This document shows, in pieces, positions 1 to 7,834 of a DNA stretch of 64,000 bases (positions are counted from its first letter, which is position 1; every line of letters begins with the position of its first letter). The notes beneath the pieces are model-generated. The model was given only the letters and a program-made list of their open reading frames with translations, was not told where the DNA came from and ran no database searches. The stretch lies in NCBI GenBank assembly GCA_033809355.1, contig JAPXLV010000001.1, positions 1 to 64,000 of the forward strand, written 5' to 3'. The DNA is from T3Sed10-213 sp012519365 (GTDB lineage: Bacteria > Planctomycetota > Phycisphaerae > Sedimentisphaerales > Anaerohalosphaeraceae). The translations under genes and the position numbers were made by a program.

Positions 1-121
1 CCTCTGTTTGGGGACAGCCAGAAAAAGGTCGAACGAAAAAAATGACCGAAATGGAAATAATCCCGTGGAAACAGGCGGCATGAAAAATTATCCTGGTTTA
101 GAGGACTTTTTCAACAGCCCC

Positions 122-137
122 ACAGTTACCTATTTTT
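122..137 (+). repeat. left inverted repeat of the RAYT unit
   Basis: ACAGTTACCTATTTTT matches the reverse complement of 866-881 at 15 of 16 bases. It sits five bases before the -35 element of the transposase promoter. Confidence 0.6.
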
Positions 138-141
138 TTCC

Positions 142-169
142 TTGACATCCCGAATGTGGTCGGCATAAT
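142..169 (+). promoter_or_regulatory. sigma70-like promoter of the RAYT gene
   Basis: A consensus TTGACA (142-147) is followed after 16 bases by CATAAT (164-169). Only eight bases separate the -10 hexamer from the ATG at 178, so transcription would start at or next to the start codon and the GGGGA just upstream of the ATG would hardly be in the transcript. A leaderless or near-leaderless message is implied. Confidence 0.6.
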
Positions 170-177
170 CGGGGATT

Positions 178-864
178 ATGCCCAGAACCGCACGCATTGC
201 GATACCGGATGTTCCACATCATATTACACAGCGGGGCAATAACCGTCAAGACGTTTTCTTTGTCGATGACGACCGGCGGGTGTATTTGTCTTTGCTGAAG
301 GAACACGCCGAAAAGTACGGGCTTGAAATTCTGGGCTGGTGTCTGATGACCAATCATATTCACCTGATCGGGCGGCCTGCGGGTGAGGATTCGTTAGCCA
401 AAGCCCTGGGGCGGACGCATTTTCGTTACACACAGTACATCAACCGCTTTCATGGCCGCAGCGGGCATCTGTGGCAGAACCGCTTCTACTCGTGTCCGCT
501 GGGGCGTGAGCATTTCTGGCAGGCCCTGCGGTATGTCGAACAGAATCCCCTGCGGGCGGGGCTGGTGCGGCAGGCGTGGAAATACCCGTGGTCCAGCGCG
601 GCCGCTCACCTGGACGGTCGGGATGCCGCAGGGCTGTTGAATGTGTCGTATTGGAAGCAGATTTGTGCCCAGGTGGATTGGCGGGGGGCACTCGAAAAAG
701 AACAGCCCGACGAGGTCGTCAAGCGTGTTCGTCTGAACACCCATACCGGGCGTCCGCTGGCCGGGGATGCGTTTGTCAGCAAACTGGAAAAACTGTTGAA
801 CAAACGGCTTCGACCGCTGCCGATAGGCCGTCCCAAAAAACAGTCCGGGGGACGATCATTATGA
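178..864 (+). CDS. REP-associated tyrosine transposase (RAYT, Y1_Tnp family)
   Basis: This 228-residue protein belongs to the Y1/HUH single-strand transposases related to IS200/IS605 TnpA. The metal-binding HUH motif is H60-I-H62 within MTNHIHLI. The YVEQNPLRAG block holds the likely catalytic tyrosine Y119. An N-terminal PHHITQRGNNRQ block and the WSS motif near residue 139 are also typical of RAYTs. Length is usual for the family and no lesion is seen, so it is probably functional. Family knowledge: RAYTs are usually single-copy and nick or join REP-like hairpins as single strands. Its stop codon overlaps the downstream biotin ligase start by 4 bp (ATGA). The ATG at 178 is chosen because the homology starts there and a strong promoter lies just upstream. 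Confidence 0.9.
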   Translation: MPRTARIAIPDVPHHITQRGNNRQDVFFVDDDRRVYLSLLKEHAEKYGLEILGWCLMTNHIHLIGRPAGEDSLAKALGRTHFRYTQYINRFHGRSGHLWQNRFYSCPLGREHFWQALRYVEQNPLRAGLVRQAWKYPWSSAAAHLDGRDAAGLLNVSYWKQICAQVDWRGALEKEQPDEVVKRVRLNTHTGRPLAGDAFVSKLEKLLNKRLRPLPIGRPKKQSGGRSL

Positions 865-1667
865 CAAAAATAGGTGACTGTCCCTATTTAATTGAGGCGG
901 CGAGGAAGGGGTGCGTTGTGGGAGGCAAGGTGGTTGTGTTCAGGTCCACGGGTTCGACGAACGATATTGCGTGGGCGTATGCGGGCAATTCGGCGTATCA
1001 CGGGTTGTGCGTGTTGGCCGATCAACAGACCGCCGGCCGTGGACGGCGAGGCCGCCTTTGGTACAGCCGGCCGGGCGAAAGTATCCTTTGTTCAGTTTTG
1101 CTGATTGACACGCCGATTGAAGCGGAGCTGTTGACTTTGACCACGGCGGTTGCCGCCGCCGAGGCGCTGAGCACCTTCTGCGGATTGCATGCCGGCATCA
1201 AGTGGCCCAACGATATTCTCGTAAATGGCAAAAAACTGGCCGGGATTTTGGTTGAACGCCGACGTGTCGGCGGCAGGGCGTGTTTTGTCGCAGGAATCGG
1301 GATCAATTGCAATCAATTGCCGGAAAGTTTCGCCGGTTGCGACCTGCACACTCCGGCCACAAGTATTCGTATCGAAACCGGAGCTCCCGTTGACCGGACG
1401 GATTTGGTGTGTGCGTTTTTGGCGGTCCTCGAGCAGTGGCTCACCAAAACGACGGATGACCTGAATCGTGCCAAAAACGATATTATCAACCACTGGGCCC
1501 AACTCAGCACCCTGCTGGGACGTCATATCACCCTCGAATGCGACAACCAAACGTACAGCGGTTATTGTCGGGGAATCGACCCGACCGACGGCCTGATTGT
1601 TCAGTTGGAATCCGGCACGGTCCGTGCCTTTGCCGCCCACAGCACCAGCCTTGTTCGAGCAGAGTAA
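861..1667 (+). CDS. birA: biotin--[acetyl-CoA-carboxylase] ligase, short type without HTH
   Basis: This 268-residue biotin protein ligase makes biotinyl-5'-AMP and transfers biotin to the acceptor lysine of carboxylase carrier domains. Visible motifs are STGSTND (residues 29-35), the adenylate loop GRGRRGRLW (59-67) and KWPNDILVNGKKLAGIL (114-130), with the small C-terminal domain from about 220. It lacks the N-terminal repressor helix-turn-helix of E. coli BirA, so it should act only as an enzyme. The ATG at 861 overlaps the transposase stop. Codons 3-8 lie inside the right inverted repeat of the RAYT unit, so the first ten residues look donated by the element. The conserved domain begins near residue 22, so a downstream GTG start is also possible. 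Confidence 0.92.
   Translation: MTKIGDCPYLIEAARKGCVVGGKVVVFRSTGSTNDIAWAYAGNSAYHGLCVLADQQTAGRGRRGRLWYSRPGESILCSVLLIDTPIEAELLTLTTAVAAAEALSTFCGLHAGIKWPNDILVNGKKLAGILVERRRVGGRACFVAGIGINCNQLPESFAGCDLHTPATSIRIETGAPVDRTDLVCAFLAVLEQWLTKTTDDLNRAKNDIINHWAQLSTLLGRHITLECDNQTYSGYCRGIDPTDGLIVQLESGTVRAFAAHSTSLVRAE
866..881 (-). repeat. right inverted repeat of the RAYT unit, inside the birA start
   Basis: AAAAATAGGTGACTGT is the inverted partner of 122-137 with one mismatch. It encodes part of K-I-G-D-C of the predicted biotin ligase N-terminus. With the following CCCTATTT it can also form a local hairpin (AAATAGG...CCTATTT), a feature expected of a Y1 transposase substrate. Confidence 0.6.
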
Positions 1668-1670
1668 ATA

Positions 1671-1699
1671 TTGGCGCAGCGGGGATTCTTTGATATACT
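1671..1699 (+). promoter_or_regulatory. candidate promoter upstream of the GcvT-like gene
   Basis: TTGGCG (1671-1676), a 17-base spacer and TATACT (1694-1699) lie just after the birA stop, predicting a leader of about 70 bases. Confidence 0.45.
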
Positions 1700-1773
1700 A
1701 TTTTTTTGTTTGTTTTTTGAGCGTGACGAAATCATTTACCCAAATGTGGTTTGCAGTATGTTGAAGGTTTGAT

Positions 1774-2478
1774 ATGGCGAAAATAAGTCCGTTTAATACG
1801 GTTCACAAGCAGCTTGGTGCCCGTTTTGAAGAGTTTGACGGCTGGACGTTACCGGCCGACTTCGGCGATATCACAGAGGAAAGCGCCGCACTGCGGTCAC
1901 ATTGCGCGGTGGTGGATTTGAGCAGTTTTGGTCGATTGTCGCTGAGCGGCCCCGACTTGGCAGTGGTGGGCAACGGGCTGCTCGAGGATGGCAAACTCTT
2001 TGACGGCCGGTGGAAATGGGCCACGCTGAGCAAGACAGGCATCGGCCTGCCCTGTCGGCTGGGACGGCTCAATGGCGAGGTTTTCGTGTTTACCCCGCCC
2101 GGCACCGTCGAGGGAGCCGCCGAAGCAATTGGGCGGTTTGTGCAAAACAACGGATATAATGTGTCCGTTACCAATGTTACCGATAAAACGGCCATGCTCG
2201 GCCTGTACGGCCCGGCTGCTGTCCAGTCCATTAAAGACGTGCTTCCGTTTGATATTTCCGATCTGGAAGACGGCGATATCCGGCGGATGAGTTTTTTTAT
2301 GATTTCGTTTACGTTGATCCGCGGAAGCTGGCTGCCCGGCGACGGGCTGGAGTTGATTTGCCCCGCTACTGCCGGTCCCCTGGCCGCAAGCGTAGTGGCC
2401 AAATACCGCCACAAAAAAAATCTCACCCCGGCCGGGATGAATAGTCTGCTCTCCGCGATGCAGCCTAAAGCGGGCTGA
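1774..2478 (+). CDS. GcvT/YgfZ-like folate-binding protein, shortened
   Basis: The 234-residue product resembles the N-terminal folate-binding domain of the aminomethyltransferase GcvT and YgfZ families. Visible are an N-terminal segment with FEEFDGW, then ALRSHCAVVDLSSFGRLSLSG (roughly residues 39-59), and the GLYGPAA motif near residue 147. GcvT is about 360 residues and YgfZ about 325; here the C-terminal barrel is missing, yet the gene ends cleanly without an obvious frameshift. Family knowledge: YgfZ-type proteins use tetrahydrofolate in iron-sulfur protein maintenance, whereas GcvT is part of the glycine cleavage system; no gcvH or gcvP lies nearby. A class IV aminotransferase follows after 80 bases on the same strand. 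The exact role is unknown. Confidence 0.7.
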   Translation: MAKISPFNTVHKQLGARFEEFDGWTLPADFGDITEESAALRSHCAVVDLSSFGRLSLSGPDLAVVGNGLLEDGKLFDGRWKWATLSKTGIGLPCRLGRLNGEVFVFTPPGTVEGAAEAIGRFVQNNGYNVSVTNVTDKTAMLGLYGPAAVQSIKDVLPFDISDLEDGDIRRMSFFMISFTLIRGSWLPGDGLELICPATAGPLAASVVAKYRHKKNLTPAGMNSLLSAMQPKAG

Positions 2479-2558
2479 AACGTTTTTGGATGCTGGGATG
2501 CCCTCGGCGGTATCCAGACGAACCGGCACAGACAACCCCACGCAAACGGCACAAAACC

Positions 2559-3401
2559 ATGGAACAGGTCTTTCTTAACGGCGAAATCATTGAGGCTCAG
2601 ACGGCGCACATCCCCGTTACCGACAGCAGTTTTCTGTACGGTATCGGCCTGTTCGAAACGATGCGAGCCGTAGGCGGGCGGGTCTTTCGGCTGGCGGATC
2701 ATCTGGCTCGGCTCAACGCCTCGGCCAAAGCACTGGCGATTCGCAATCGCTACAGCGAGACCGACATCACTGTTGCGATCGACGCCCTGCTCGAGGCCAA
2801 TACGTTGACCGACGCACGGCTGCGGCTGTCGCTGTCCAACGGCCCGATTCAATCCGACGGGGCCCCGTCTTCAAATCTGCTGATTACCGCTGCGTCCTAT
2901 ACGCCGTATCCAAAGGAGTATTACGGCAAAGGCGTGCGGGTTATTTTGACCGATTATCGCCAAAACCCCAAAGACCCATTTGCCGGACACAAGACGACCT
3001 GTTACGGCCCGCGGCTGATGGCGCTGCGTGATGCCCACGAAAAACTGGCCGCAGAGGCGTTGTGGTTTACCACCGAAAACGCCTTGGCCGAAGGGTGCTT
3101 GAGCACTGTTTTTCTGGTTCGCCAGGGCACGCTGTATACGCCGCCGCTGTCAACGCCCGTTTTGAACGGCATCGCCCGAAAAACAGTGCTGGATATCGCC
3201 GCCAAAGAAAACCTGCCCGTCGCCGAGCAACTGCTTCAAATCGACGATGTGTTGAAGGCCGAGGAGGTTTTTTTGACCAATGTCATTATGCAGGTGCTGC
3301 CCGTGGTGGCAGTGGAGGCCCACACTGTGGCCGAAGGCAAACCCGGCCCCTTGACGTGCCGATTGATGGCCTGTTACGAACAGGAGCTCAAATCAGTGTA
3401 G
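2559..3401 (+). CDS. class IV PLP aminotransferase (BCAT / D-amino-acid transaminase / aminodeoxychorismate lyase family)
   Basis: A 280-residue fold-type IV PLP enzyme. The N-terminus reads FLNGEIIE, then DSSFLYGIGLFETMRA, typical of the family. The PLP lysine is K145 in GHKTTCYGPR, and TTENALAEGCLSTVFLV carries the cofactor-binding segment. Candidate activities are branched-chain transamination, D-amino-acid transamination, or 4-amino-4-deoxychorismate lyase (PabC, folate synthesis). Adjacency to a folate-binding GcvT-like gene makes PabC attractive, but residues alone do not decide. ilvC also lies in the window, 22 kb away. The ATG at 2559 gives the canonical N-terminus; an in-frame extension upstream to 2490 has no homology. 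It converges on gpsA with 13 bases between stops. Confidence 0.83.
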   Translation: MEQVFLNGEIIEAQTAHIPVTDSSFLYGIGLFETMRAVGGRVFRLADHLARLNASAKALAIRNRYSETDITVAIDALLEANTLTDARLRLSLSNGPIQSDGAPSSNLLITAASYTPYPKEYYGKGVRVILTDYRQNPKDPFAGHKTTCYGPRLMALRDAHEKLAAEALWFTTENALAEGCLSTVFLVRQGTLYTPPLSTPVLNGIARKTVLDIAAKENLPVAEQLLQIDDVLKAEEVFLTNVIMQVLPVVAVEAHTVAEGKPGPLTCRLMACYEQELKSV

Positions 3402-3414
3402 GTATGTTTTGGGG

Positions 3415-4413
3415 TCAAAACTCTTCTTTCAGTTCCCGTCCCATTAAATCGGCGATGGCGCCGCGGATGGCCTTGCGGCCGTGGATAACGTCATAGACCG
3501 CCTCGGTAATGGGCATCTCAACGTGGTGCTGTCGGGCCAGCTCCAGGACCGCCGTGCAGGTGGGCACACCCTCAACCACGCTTGGGGTGGCCGCCAGAGC
3601 CTCCTCGGCACTCATTCCCCTGCCGATCCGCTCGCCGAATGAGCGGTTGCGTCCCATCGGCGAGATACAGGTTGTAACCAAATCGCCCAGGCCGCTTAGA
3701 CCTGTGAAGGTTTTTTCCCGCGCCCCCATTGCCGCCCCGAGCCGTTGGATCTCGGCCAGCCCGCGACACAGCAGGGCGGCTTTGGCATTGTCGCCGGCGC
3801 CGATCCCATCGACGGCCCCCGCCGCAATCGCAATCACGTTCTTCATCGCCCCGGCCAGCTCCACCCCTACACAATCGTCGTGCGTATAAACCCGAAACAT
3901 TGCGGTATTGAAAGTTTGCTGGACAGCCCGGGCCAGTTCGCTGTTCTCGCTGGCAACCGTCGCCGTTGCCGGCAGACCCTGGGCCACTTCATCGGCAATC
4001 GTCGGCCCGCTTAGAACCGCATACGGGCGCTGCGTGCCCAGCACCTCACGCAAAATCTCCGTCGGCCGCCGCAGTGTACCGATTTCAATGCCTTTGGTAA
4101 CGCTGACCATCGGGATGCCCGCGGGCAGATATGCGGCCAGCCGCTGCCAGGTCTTTCGCAAAAACTGACACGGCACCGCCGAGACGACCAGTTCAGCACC
4201 GTCAAACGCCCGGCTGTCATCGGCCTCAAGCCGCAGACTATCCGGCAGTTTATAGCCCGGCAAAAACCGCACATTCTCGCGTTTGTGGGCCATCTCAGCA
4301 ATATAGGCCGCCTCGTGCCCCCACAGGGTCGTGCGCACACCGTTTTCGCAAAGCAGCATTGCGCAGACGCTGCCCATTCCGCCGTCACCGATAATAGTAA
4401 CTGTCTTGAACAT
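3415..4413 (-). CDS. gpsA: NAD(P)-dependent glycerol-3-phosphate dehydrogenase
   Basis: This 332-residue enzyme reduces dihydroxyacetone phosphate to sn-glycerol 3-phosphate for phospholipid synthesis. The Rossmann motif is IIGDGGMGS near the N-terminus (usual form GAGxxGT), followed by LSGPTIADEVAQG. The catalytic-lysine segment is GAMKNVIAIAAG, followed by GIGAGDNAKAALL and TFTGLSGLGDLVTTC, all diagnostic of GpsA. The start is the ATG at 4413; the frame stays open upstream to 4479 but that part is unlike the family. A methyltransferase gene lies 41 bases upstream on the same strand, so the two probably share a transcript. Length and residues are normal. Confidence 0.95.
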   Translation of the reverse strand: MFKTVTIIGDGGMGSVCAMLLCENGVRTTLWGHEAAYIAEMAHKRENVRFLPGYKLPDSLRLEADDSRAFDGAELVVSAVPCQFLRKTWQRLAAYLPAGIPMVSVTKGIEIGTLRRPTEILREVLGTQRPYAVLSGPTIADEVAQGLPATATVASENSELARAVQQTFNTAMFRVYTHDDCVGVELAGAMKNVIAIAAGAVDGIGAGDNAKAALLCRGLAEIQRLGAAMGAREKTFTGLSGLGDLVTTCISPMGRNRSFGERIGRGMSAEEALAATPSVVEGVPTCTAVLELARQHHVEMPITEAVYDVIHGRKAIRGAIADLMGRELKEEF

Positions 4414-4454
4414 AAGGCTATTAAACCCGCCCACCGGCCTGTTTGCAACTTTTT

Positions 4455-5270
4455 TTAAGGCGTTCGTCCGCATCGGCAAGCGGTGGTGCCGGCTTTGCTC
4501 GCGTCGGCGGCGTTACTCGTTTTACGGGCAATCAGAGTAATCGGGTAATACAGATCGGCCGCAGTGATTAGTCCCAGCAGCATTTTTTTTAGAACAGCGG
4601 ACGCATAGATGCCTTTCAAAACGCCGCGAAGCAGGGCATGCTGAACCTTGGCCATTTGCTCAGGGGTAAACCGCTTCTTAAATTCATCTTTGCCCCACGA
4701 AAGCACCTGGATTCTGTCTTCGTACGCCGCCAGGATACGACGCATTGCTGACGGCTTGACGATATTCAGCGTCTCATAATAGGGCGTGTATTTGCCCAGC
4801 AGTTTCAGATACCCCCGGCCGCCGGCACGGCTGAGAAACGGCCACCAAAAAACCCGGTAATGCCCCTCGTAAAACGAGTGATAATTGGGAAAGACGTGGT
4901 ACATCAGGCCGCCGGGCCTGAGCAGACGAACACATTCGTCGATCGTTGTTTCAAGCGAGCCGACGTGTTCAAGCACCTGAAACGACACGATCAGATCAAA
5001 CGACTCGTCCGGCAAAGGAACAGCCTGCCCGTCGTACAGAATCAAATTCAAGTCGGGACAGTCCTGCTTGAGCTGTTTGTAATAGCCCGGCTCCACCTCG
5101 AGCCCTGCCGCCTCGAGGCCGGCCTCCTGACAGACCCGCAAAAAATCACCTCGTTTGAACCCCAGTTCCAGCAGCCGCAGGCCGCGCGGCGATTGAATCC
5201 GGCAATCGTCCAGCATGGATTGAAACTGATAACGGGCTTTTTGCTGTTGGCTTTCACGGTTTTCGGCCAT
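4455..5270 (-). CDS. class I SAM-dependent methyltransferase
   Basis: A 271-residue cytosolic methyltransferase of the Methyltransf_11/UbiE-like type. Motif I is LRLLELGFKRGDFLRV, the acidic end of strand 2 is AAGLEVEP, motif II is DESFDLIVSFQVLEHV, and motif III is LLRPGGLMYHVFPNYHSF. The substrate cannot be read from sequence; the VLEHV signature is common in lipid, quinone and sugar methyltransferases. The ATG at 5270 is preferred over a TTG at 5303 because GTGGAG lies a proper distance upstream. gpsA follows after 41 bases, compatible with a shared transcript and perhaps a lipid or envelope role, which is only an inference. Confidence 0.82.
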   Translation of the reverse strand: MAENRESQQQKARYQFQSMLDDCRIQSPRGLRLLELGFKRGDFLRVCQEAGLEAAGLEVEPGYYKQLKQDCPDLNLILYDGQAVPLPDESFDLIVSFQVLEHVGSLETTIDECVRLLRPGGLMYHVFPNYHSFYEGHYRVFWWPFLSRAGGRGYLKLLGKYTPYYETLNIVKPSAMRRILAAYEDRIQVLSWGKDEFKKRFTPEQMAKVQHALLRGVLKGIYASAVLKKMLLGLITAADLYYPITLIARKTSNAADASKAGTTACRCGRTP

Positions 5271-5517
5271 TGACGGTCTCCACTTGTCGCGATTGAGCGG
5301 CAAAATTTTTACGCTATGCCATTAAACCCGGCCGACAGCTTTTTATCAACCTTTTCGTACAGCTATCCCATTGCAATACCGTTCAATCCCTGCCGAACAA
5401 TAGACCACAGCCTAAGGCAACCCTTGGGGTACAGTGTTAGTTGCGGCCATGTCGGGACAAGTTGCAACTTCGGCCTTGCGATGCCCCTGCCTGGGGGGCA
5501 AAATGTTTATTTTTTTC

Positions 5518-5546
5518 AAGACATACCGGCCTTTGTTCTGTATTAT
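5518..5546 (+). promoter_or_regulatory. candidate promoter of manA, leaderless spacing
   Basis: AAGACA (5518-5523) and TATTAT (5541-5546) are 17 bases apart. The ATG at 5555 is only eight bases past the -10 hexamer and no Shine-Dalgarno sequence precedes it, so the message would be leaderless. Confidence 0.4.
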
Positions 5547-5554
5547 CTTTGCCT

Positions 5555-6508
5555 ATGATACAGAGATCTTATTATCCGATGACATTTGAACCCATCTTCC
5601 AGGAGCGAATCTGGGGCGGACGACGACTTGCCGAGTTGTTCGGCAAACCGTTGCCGCCAGGCGCCACTATCGGCGAGAGCTGGGAACTGGCGGATTTGCC
5701 CAACGGTCAATCCGTTGTGGCCAATGGGCCGCTGGCCGGCCAGACACTGGGCGACATTCTCCGTCAGCACGGCCCGGCGATAGTCGGCATACCGAACTTT
5801 ACCGGCCCGTTTCCGCTGTTGATCAAGCTGCTGGACGCCGAGGATGTACTGAGTGTGCAGGTGCATCCCGATGCTGAGGCCTGTCGCAAAATGGGCGGGG
5901 GACAACCGAAAACCGAATGCTGGTATATTGTGGACGCCCGCCCCGGCGCGGTCATTTACAAGGGACTCAAACCCGGCACAACACGGCAGATGTTCGCCGA
6001 GGCGGTCCGCAGCGGCACCTGCGCCGAGTTGCTCAATCGCGTACCGGTTGAAGTCGGCCAGTGCCATTTCCTGCCGGCCGGGATGTGCCATGCCATCGGG
6101 GCGGGCCTGGTCATCGCCGAGATTCAGGAGCCTTCGGATACAACCTATCGTGTCTTTGACTGGAATCGTATTGACAAAACAATCGGCCGCCCACGGCAAT
6201 TGCATATTGAACAAGCCCTTGAGTGCATTCATTTTGATGCGTCGCCGCCTCCGCCGACCACCATCGGCCGACTCGTGGACACTGCGGAATTTAAGGTGGA
6301 CAAAGGCCACCAAACGCCCGGCTGCGAAGTCCTGCTCAAAGCCGGCACGATGCGGGTATTGATTGTGTTGACCGGCGGCGGCACGATTGTGGCCCAGACC
6401 GCTGAGCCGGTCGTTTTTTCAGCCGGACAAACCCTGCTCATTCCTGCTGCCTTCGAAGGCGTGATGCAGTTCAACCGCGACTGCGAGTACTTAACCGTAA
6501 CCGTGTAG
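5555..6508 (+). CDS. manA: class I mannose-6-phosphate isomerase, short type
   Basis: This 317-residue zinc enzyme interconverts mannose 6-phosphate and fructose 6-phosphate, feeding GDP-mannose and glycan synthesis. FEPIFQERIWGG is the standard N-terminal motif. Metal and substrate residues lie in LSVQVHPDAEACRKMGGGQPKTE and in HFLPAGMCHAIGAG; IAEIQEPSDTTYRVFDWNR is the conserved C-terminal barrel strand. Length fits the short Firmicutes-like form, about 315 residues, rather than the 390-residue enterobacterial form. Two starts are possible, ATG 5555 and ATG 5579; 5555 is used because a promoter-like pair sits exactly upstream, though 5579 gives a slightly more canonical N-terminus. It appears monocistronic. 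Confidence 0.92.
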   Translation: MIQRSYYPMTFEPIFQERIWGGRRLAELFGKPLPPGATIGESWELADLPNGQSVVANGPLAGQTLGDILRQHGPAIVGIPNFTGPFPLLIKLLDAEDVLSVQVHPDAEACRKMGGGQPKTECWYIVDARPGAVIYKGLKPGTTRQMFAEAVRSGTCAELLNRVPVEVGQCHFLPAGMCHAIGAGLVIAEIQEPSDTTYRVFDWNRIDKTIGRPRQLHIEQALECIHFDASPPPPTTIGRLVDTAEFKVDKGHQTPGCEVLLKAGTMRVLIVLTGGGTIVAQTAEPVVFSAGQTLLIPAAFEGVMQFNRDCEYLTVTV

Positions 6509-6538
6509 ATTTCTGCTGGTATCTGTCCCTGCCGAGGC

Positions 6539-6567
6539 TTGACTTGTATTACATCTTGCTATACAAT
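6539..6567 (+). promoter_or_regulatory. promoter of the NusG-like gene
   Basis: TTGACT (6539-6544), 17 bases, TACAAT (6562-6567). This is one of the strongest promoter matches in the window, giving a leader of about 45 bases. Confidence 0.6.
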
Positions 6568-6617
6568 AAGTTATAGAAATATAATGTCGTTTTTACGTTT
6601 TTGGGAGCTGAGAAAAC

Positions 6618-7169
6618 GTGTTAAAAGTCAGCGAGAACCCGCCGATGGCCTGGCCGCACGAAAAGTCAATCGCCGATTTCGTCGGGACGTGGTGGGTCGC
6701 CCATACCAAAGCCCGCAATGAAAAGGCCCTGGCCTGGCAGTTGGTCCATAAAGAGGTGCCCTATTTTTTGCCGATGACGTGGAAGGTCTCCCGCAAAAGC
6801 GGCCGAACATTGCGTTCCCTGCTGCCGCTGTTTCCGGGATATGTGTTCTTTTGCGGCGGCGACGCTGAACGGCTGGAGGTTCTCAAAACCAATCGCACCG
6901 CAGCCCTTATTCCGGTGATTGACCAGAGGCGGCTAATTTGCGAATTGGAGCCGATTCAAACCGTCCTTCGGCTTGGCAAACCCGTCGTGCCGCACGAGTA
7001 TCTCAAGGTCGGTCAACGCTGTCGGGTGATTGCCGGCCCGCTGATGGGCACCGAGGGCCTGATCGTGCAGACCCCGAGGGTAACCCGTCTGGTGATGCAG
7101 GTCGAAATGCTCGGCCAGGCAGCCAGCGTCGAGATTGATATCGATATGGTTGAAAAAATCGACGATTGA
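6618..7169 (+). CDS. NusG-family specialised antitermination protein (RfaH/UpxY/LoaP-like)
   Basis: The 183-residue protein has an N-terminal NGN domain (WWVAHTKARNEKALAWQL, then FLPMTWKV and LLPLFPGYVFFCGG) and a C-terminal KOW domain (VGQRCRVIAGPLMGTEGLIVQ). Housekeeping NusG binds RNA polymerase and is normally encoded between secE and rplK; neither is present, so this is probably a specialised paralogue that drives transcription through a particular long operon, often for capsule or polysaccharide. It stands alone with its own promoter, and the nearest glycan operon is 40 kb away, so the target is unknown. The GTG at 6618 is preceded by GGGAG at good spacing; an inner ATG at 6645 is possible. 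Confidence 0.85.
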   Translation: MLKVSENPPMAWPHEKSIADFVGTWWVAHTKARNEKALAWQLVHKEVPYFLPMTWKVSRKSGRTLRSLLPLFPGYVFFCGGDAERLEVLKTNRTAALIPVIDQRRLICELEPIQTVLRLGKPVVPHEYLKVGQRCRVIAGPLMGTEGLIVQTPRVTRLVMQVEMLGQAASVEIDIDMVEKIDD

Positions 7170-7190
7170 CGCACTTTTTGCGTGTTTTTT
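7169..7190 (+). terminator. short rho-independent terminator after the NusG-like gene
   Basis: ACGCA (7169-7173) pairs with TGCGT (7179-7183), followed by GTTTTTTT. The stem is only 5 bp but the T-tract is good and it starts at the stop codon. Confidence 0.4.
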
Positions 7191-7352
7191 TGGACCGTCC
7201 TAACGTTTAGAAGCACAAAAAGCAAAGAATTGCGAGTATCGCTTTTGGCATCCGAGAAGACACCCTCTAAGCGGTGGGATTGTATGCCAAGGCCTGCGAG
7301 GACCCAAAACGGATAAATCGCCAAATTATAAAACAGTAAAATCAAGTGAACG

Positions 7353-7369
7353 GCCCCACACCGTGGGGC
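7353..7369 (+). other. 7-bp perfect hairpin in the leader of the small membrane protein
   Basis: GCCCCAC, loop ACC, GTGGGGC, followed by GTGAATTTTTA, then a second short palindrome TATCGGAATCGATA at 7380-7393. It lies 55 bases before the ATG at 7424, so it could be a terminator for upstream transcription or a leader structure. No riboswitch family was recognised. Confidence 0.35.
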
Positions 7370-7423
7370 GTGAATTTTTATCGGAATCGATAACCGCAAG
7401 GTAATTTTAGTGGAGACGCAGCA

Positions 7424-7798
7424 ATGACGCACGTGATCTGGATTATTGGGGCGCTGATATGCGTCTGCGGGCTGGGGGCAGTCCTTAAACCGGAATGGGT
7501 CAAACGCTTTGCCGCCTTCGCGGCGGTGGGCAATCGCTGGCGTCCGCTTGCGGCGGTCAAGATCGTCGTCGGGGTGGTGTTTTTGATTCTGGCTACCTCC
7601 AGCCGGAGTCCCGAGGCCGTCATTGCCATCGGCATCCTCATGGCCGGCGGCAGCATCCTTGCCCTGACGCTCAAACCTGAAAAAATGCAGGCTGTTATGC
7701 ACTGGTGGCAGCAGCAACCGCTATGGCTGTATCGGCTGTGGGGAGTCCTTGCGGTGCTGGCCGGGGCATTGGTTATTTATGTCGGCTGGCCGAAATAA
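7424..7798 (+). CDS. small polytopic membrane protein, function unknown
   Basis: A 124-residue protein with about four hydrophobic helices, at residues 2-20, 44-59, 66-83 and 103-121, separated by short charged loops (KPEWVKRF, SSRSPE, KPEKMQ). There is no signal peptidase site and no catalytic motif. It shows no relation to the surrounding genes and looks monocistronic. GGAG lies about 12 bases before the ATG. The fold resembles generic small four-helix inner-membrane proteins, and no specific family is claimed. Confidence 0.6.
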   Translation: MTHVIWIIGALICVCGLGAVLKPEWVKRFAAFAAVGNRWRPLAAVKIVVGVVFLILATSSRSPEAVIAIGILMAGGSILALTLKPEKMQAVMHWWQQQPLWLYRLWGVLAVLAGALVIYVGWPK

Positions 7799-7834
7799 CC
7801 GCGACAAGCCCCCCCTCGCGACAACGGCCGCTTT

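Larger units (their letters stand above)
122..881 (+). mobile_element. RAYT-type transposase unit with 16-bp terminal inverted repeats
   Basis: The transposase gene is bracketed by ACAGTTACCTATTTTT at 122-137 and by the inverted copy AAAAATAGGTGACTGT at 866-881, identical apart from one base. The left copy lies upstream of the transposase promoter and the right copy begins just past its stop codon, so the pair plausibly marks the ends of a mobile unit of about 760 bp. The right copy continues into the complement of AAATAGGGACAGTC. No target-site duplication could be identified, so exact ends are uncertain. The right end lies inside the first codons of the downstream biotin ligase gene. Confidence 0.55.

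Noticed and set aside
178..864. Direct link between the RAYT and the three palindromic repeat loci
   Set aside because: The palindromes share no sequence with the RAYT flanking repeats and none adjoins the transposase; the element's own inverted repeats are the better substrate candidate.
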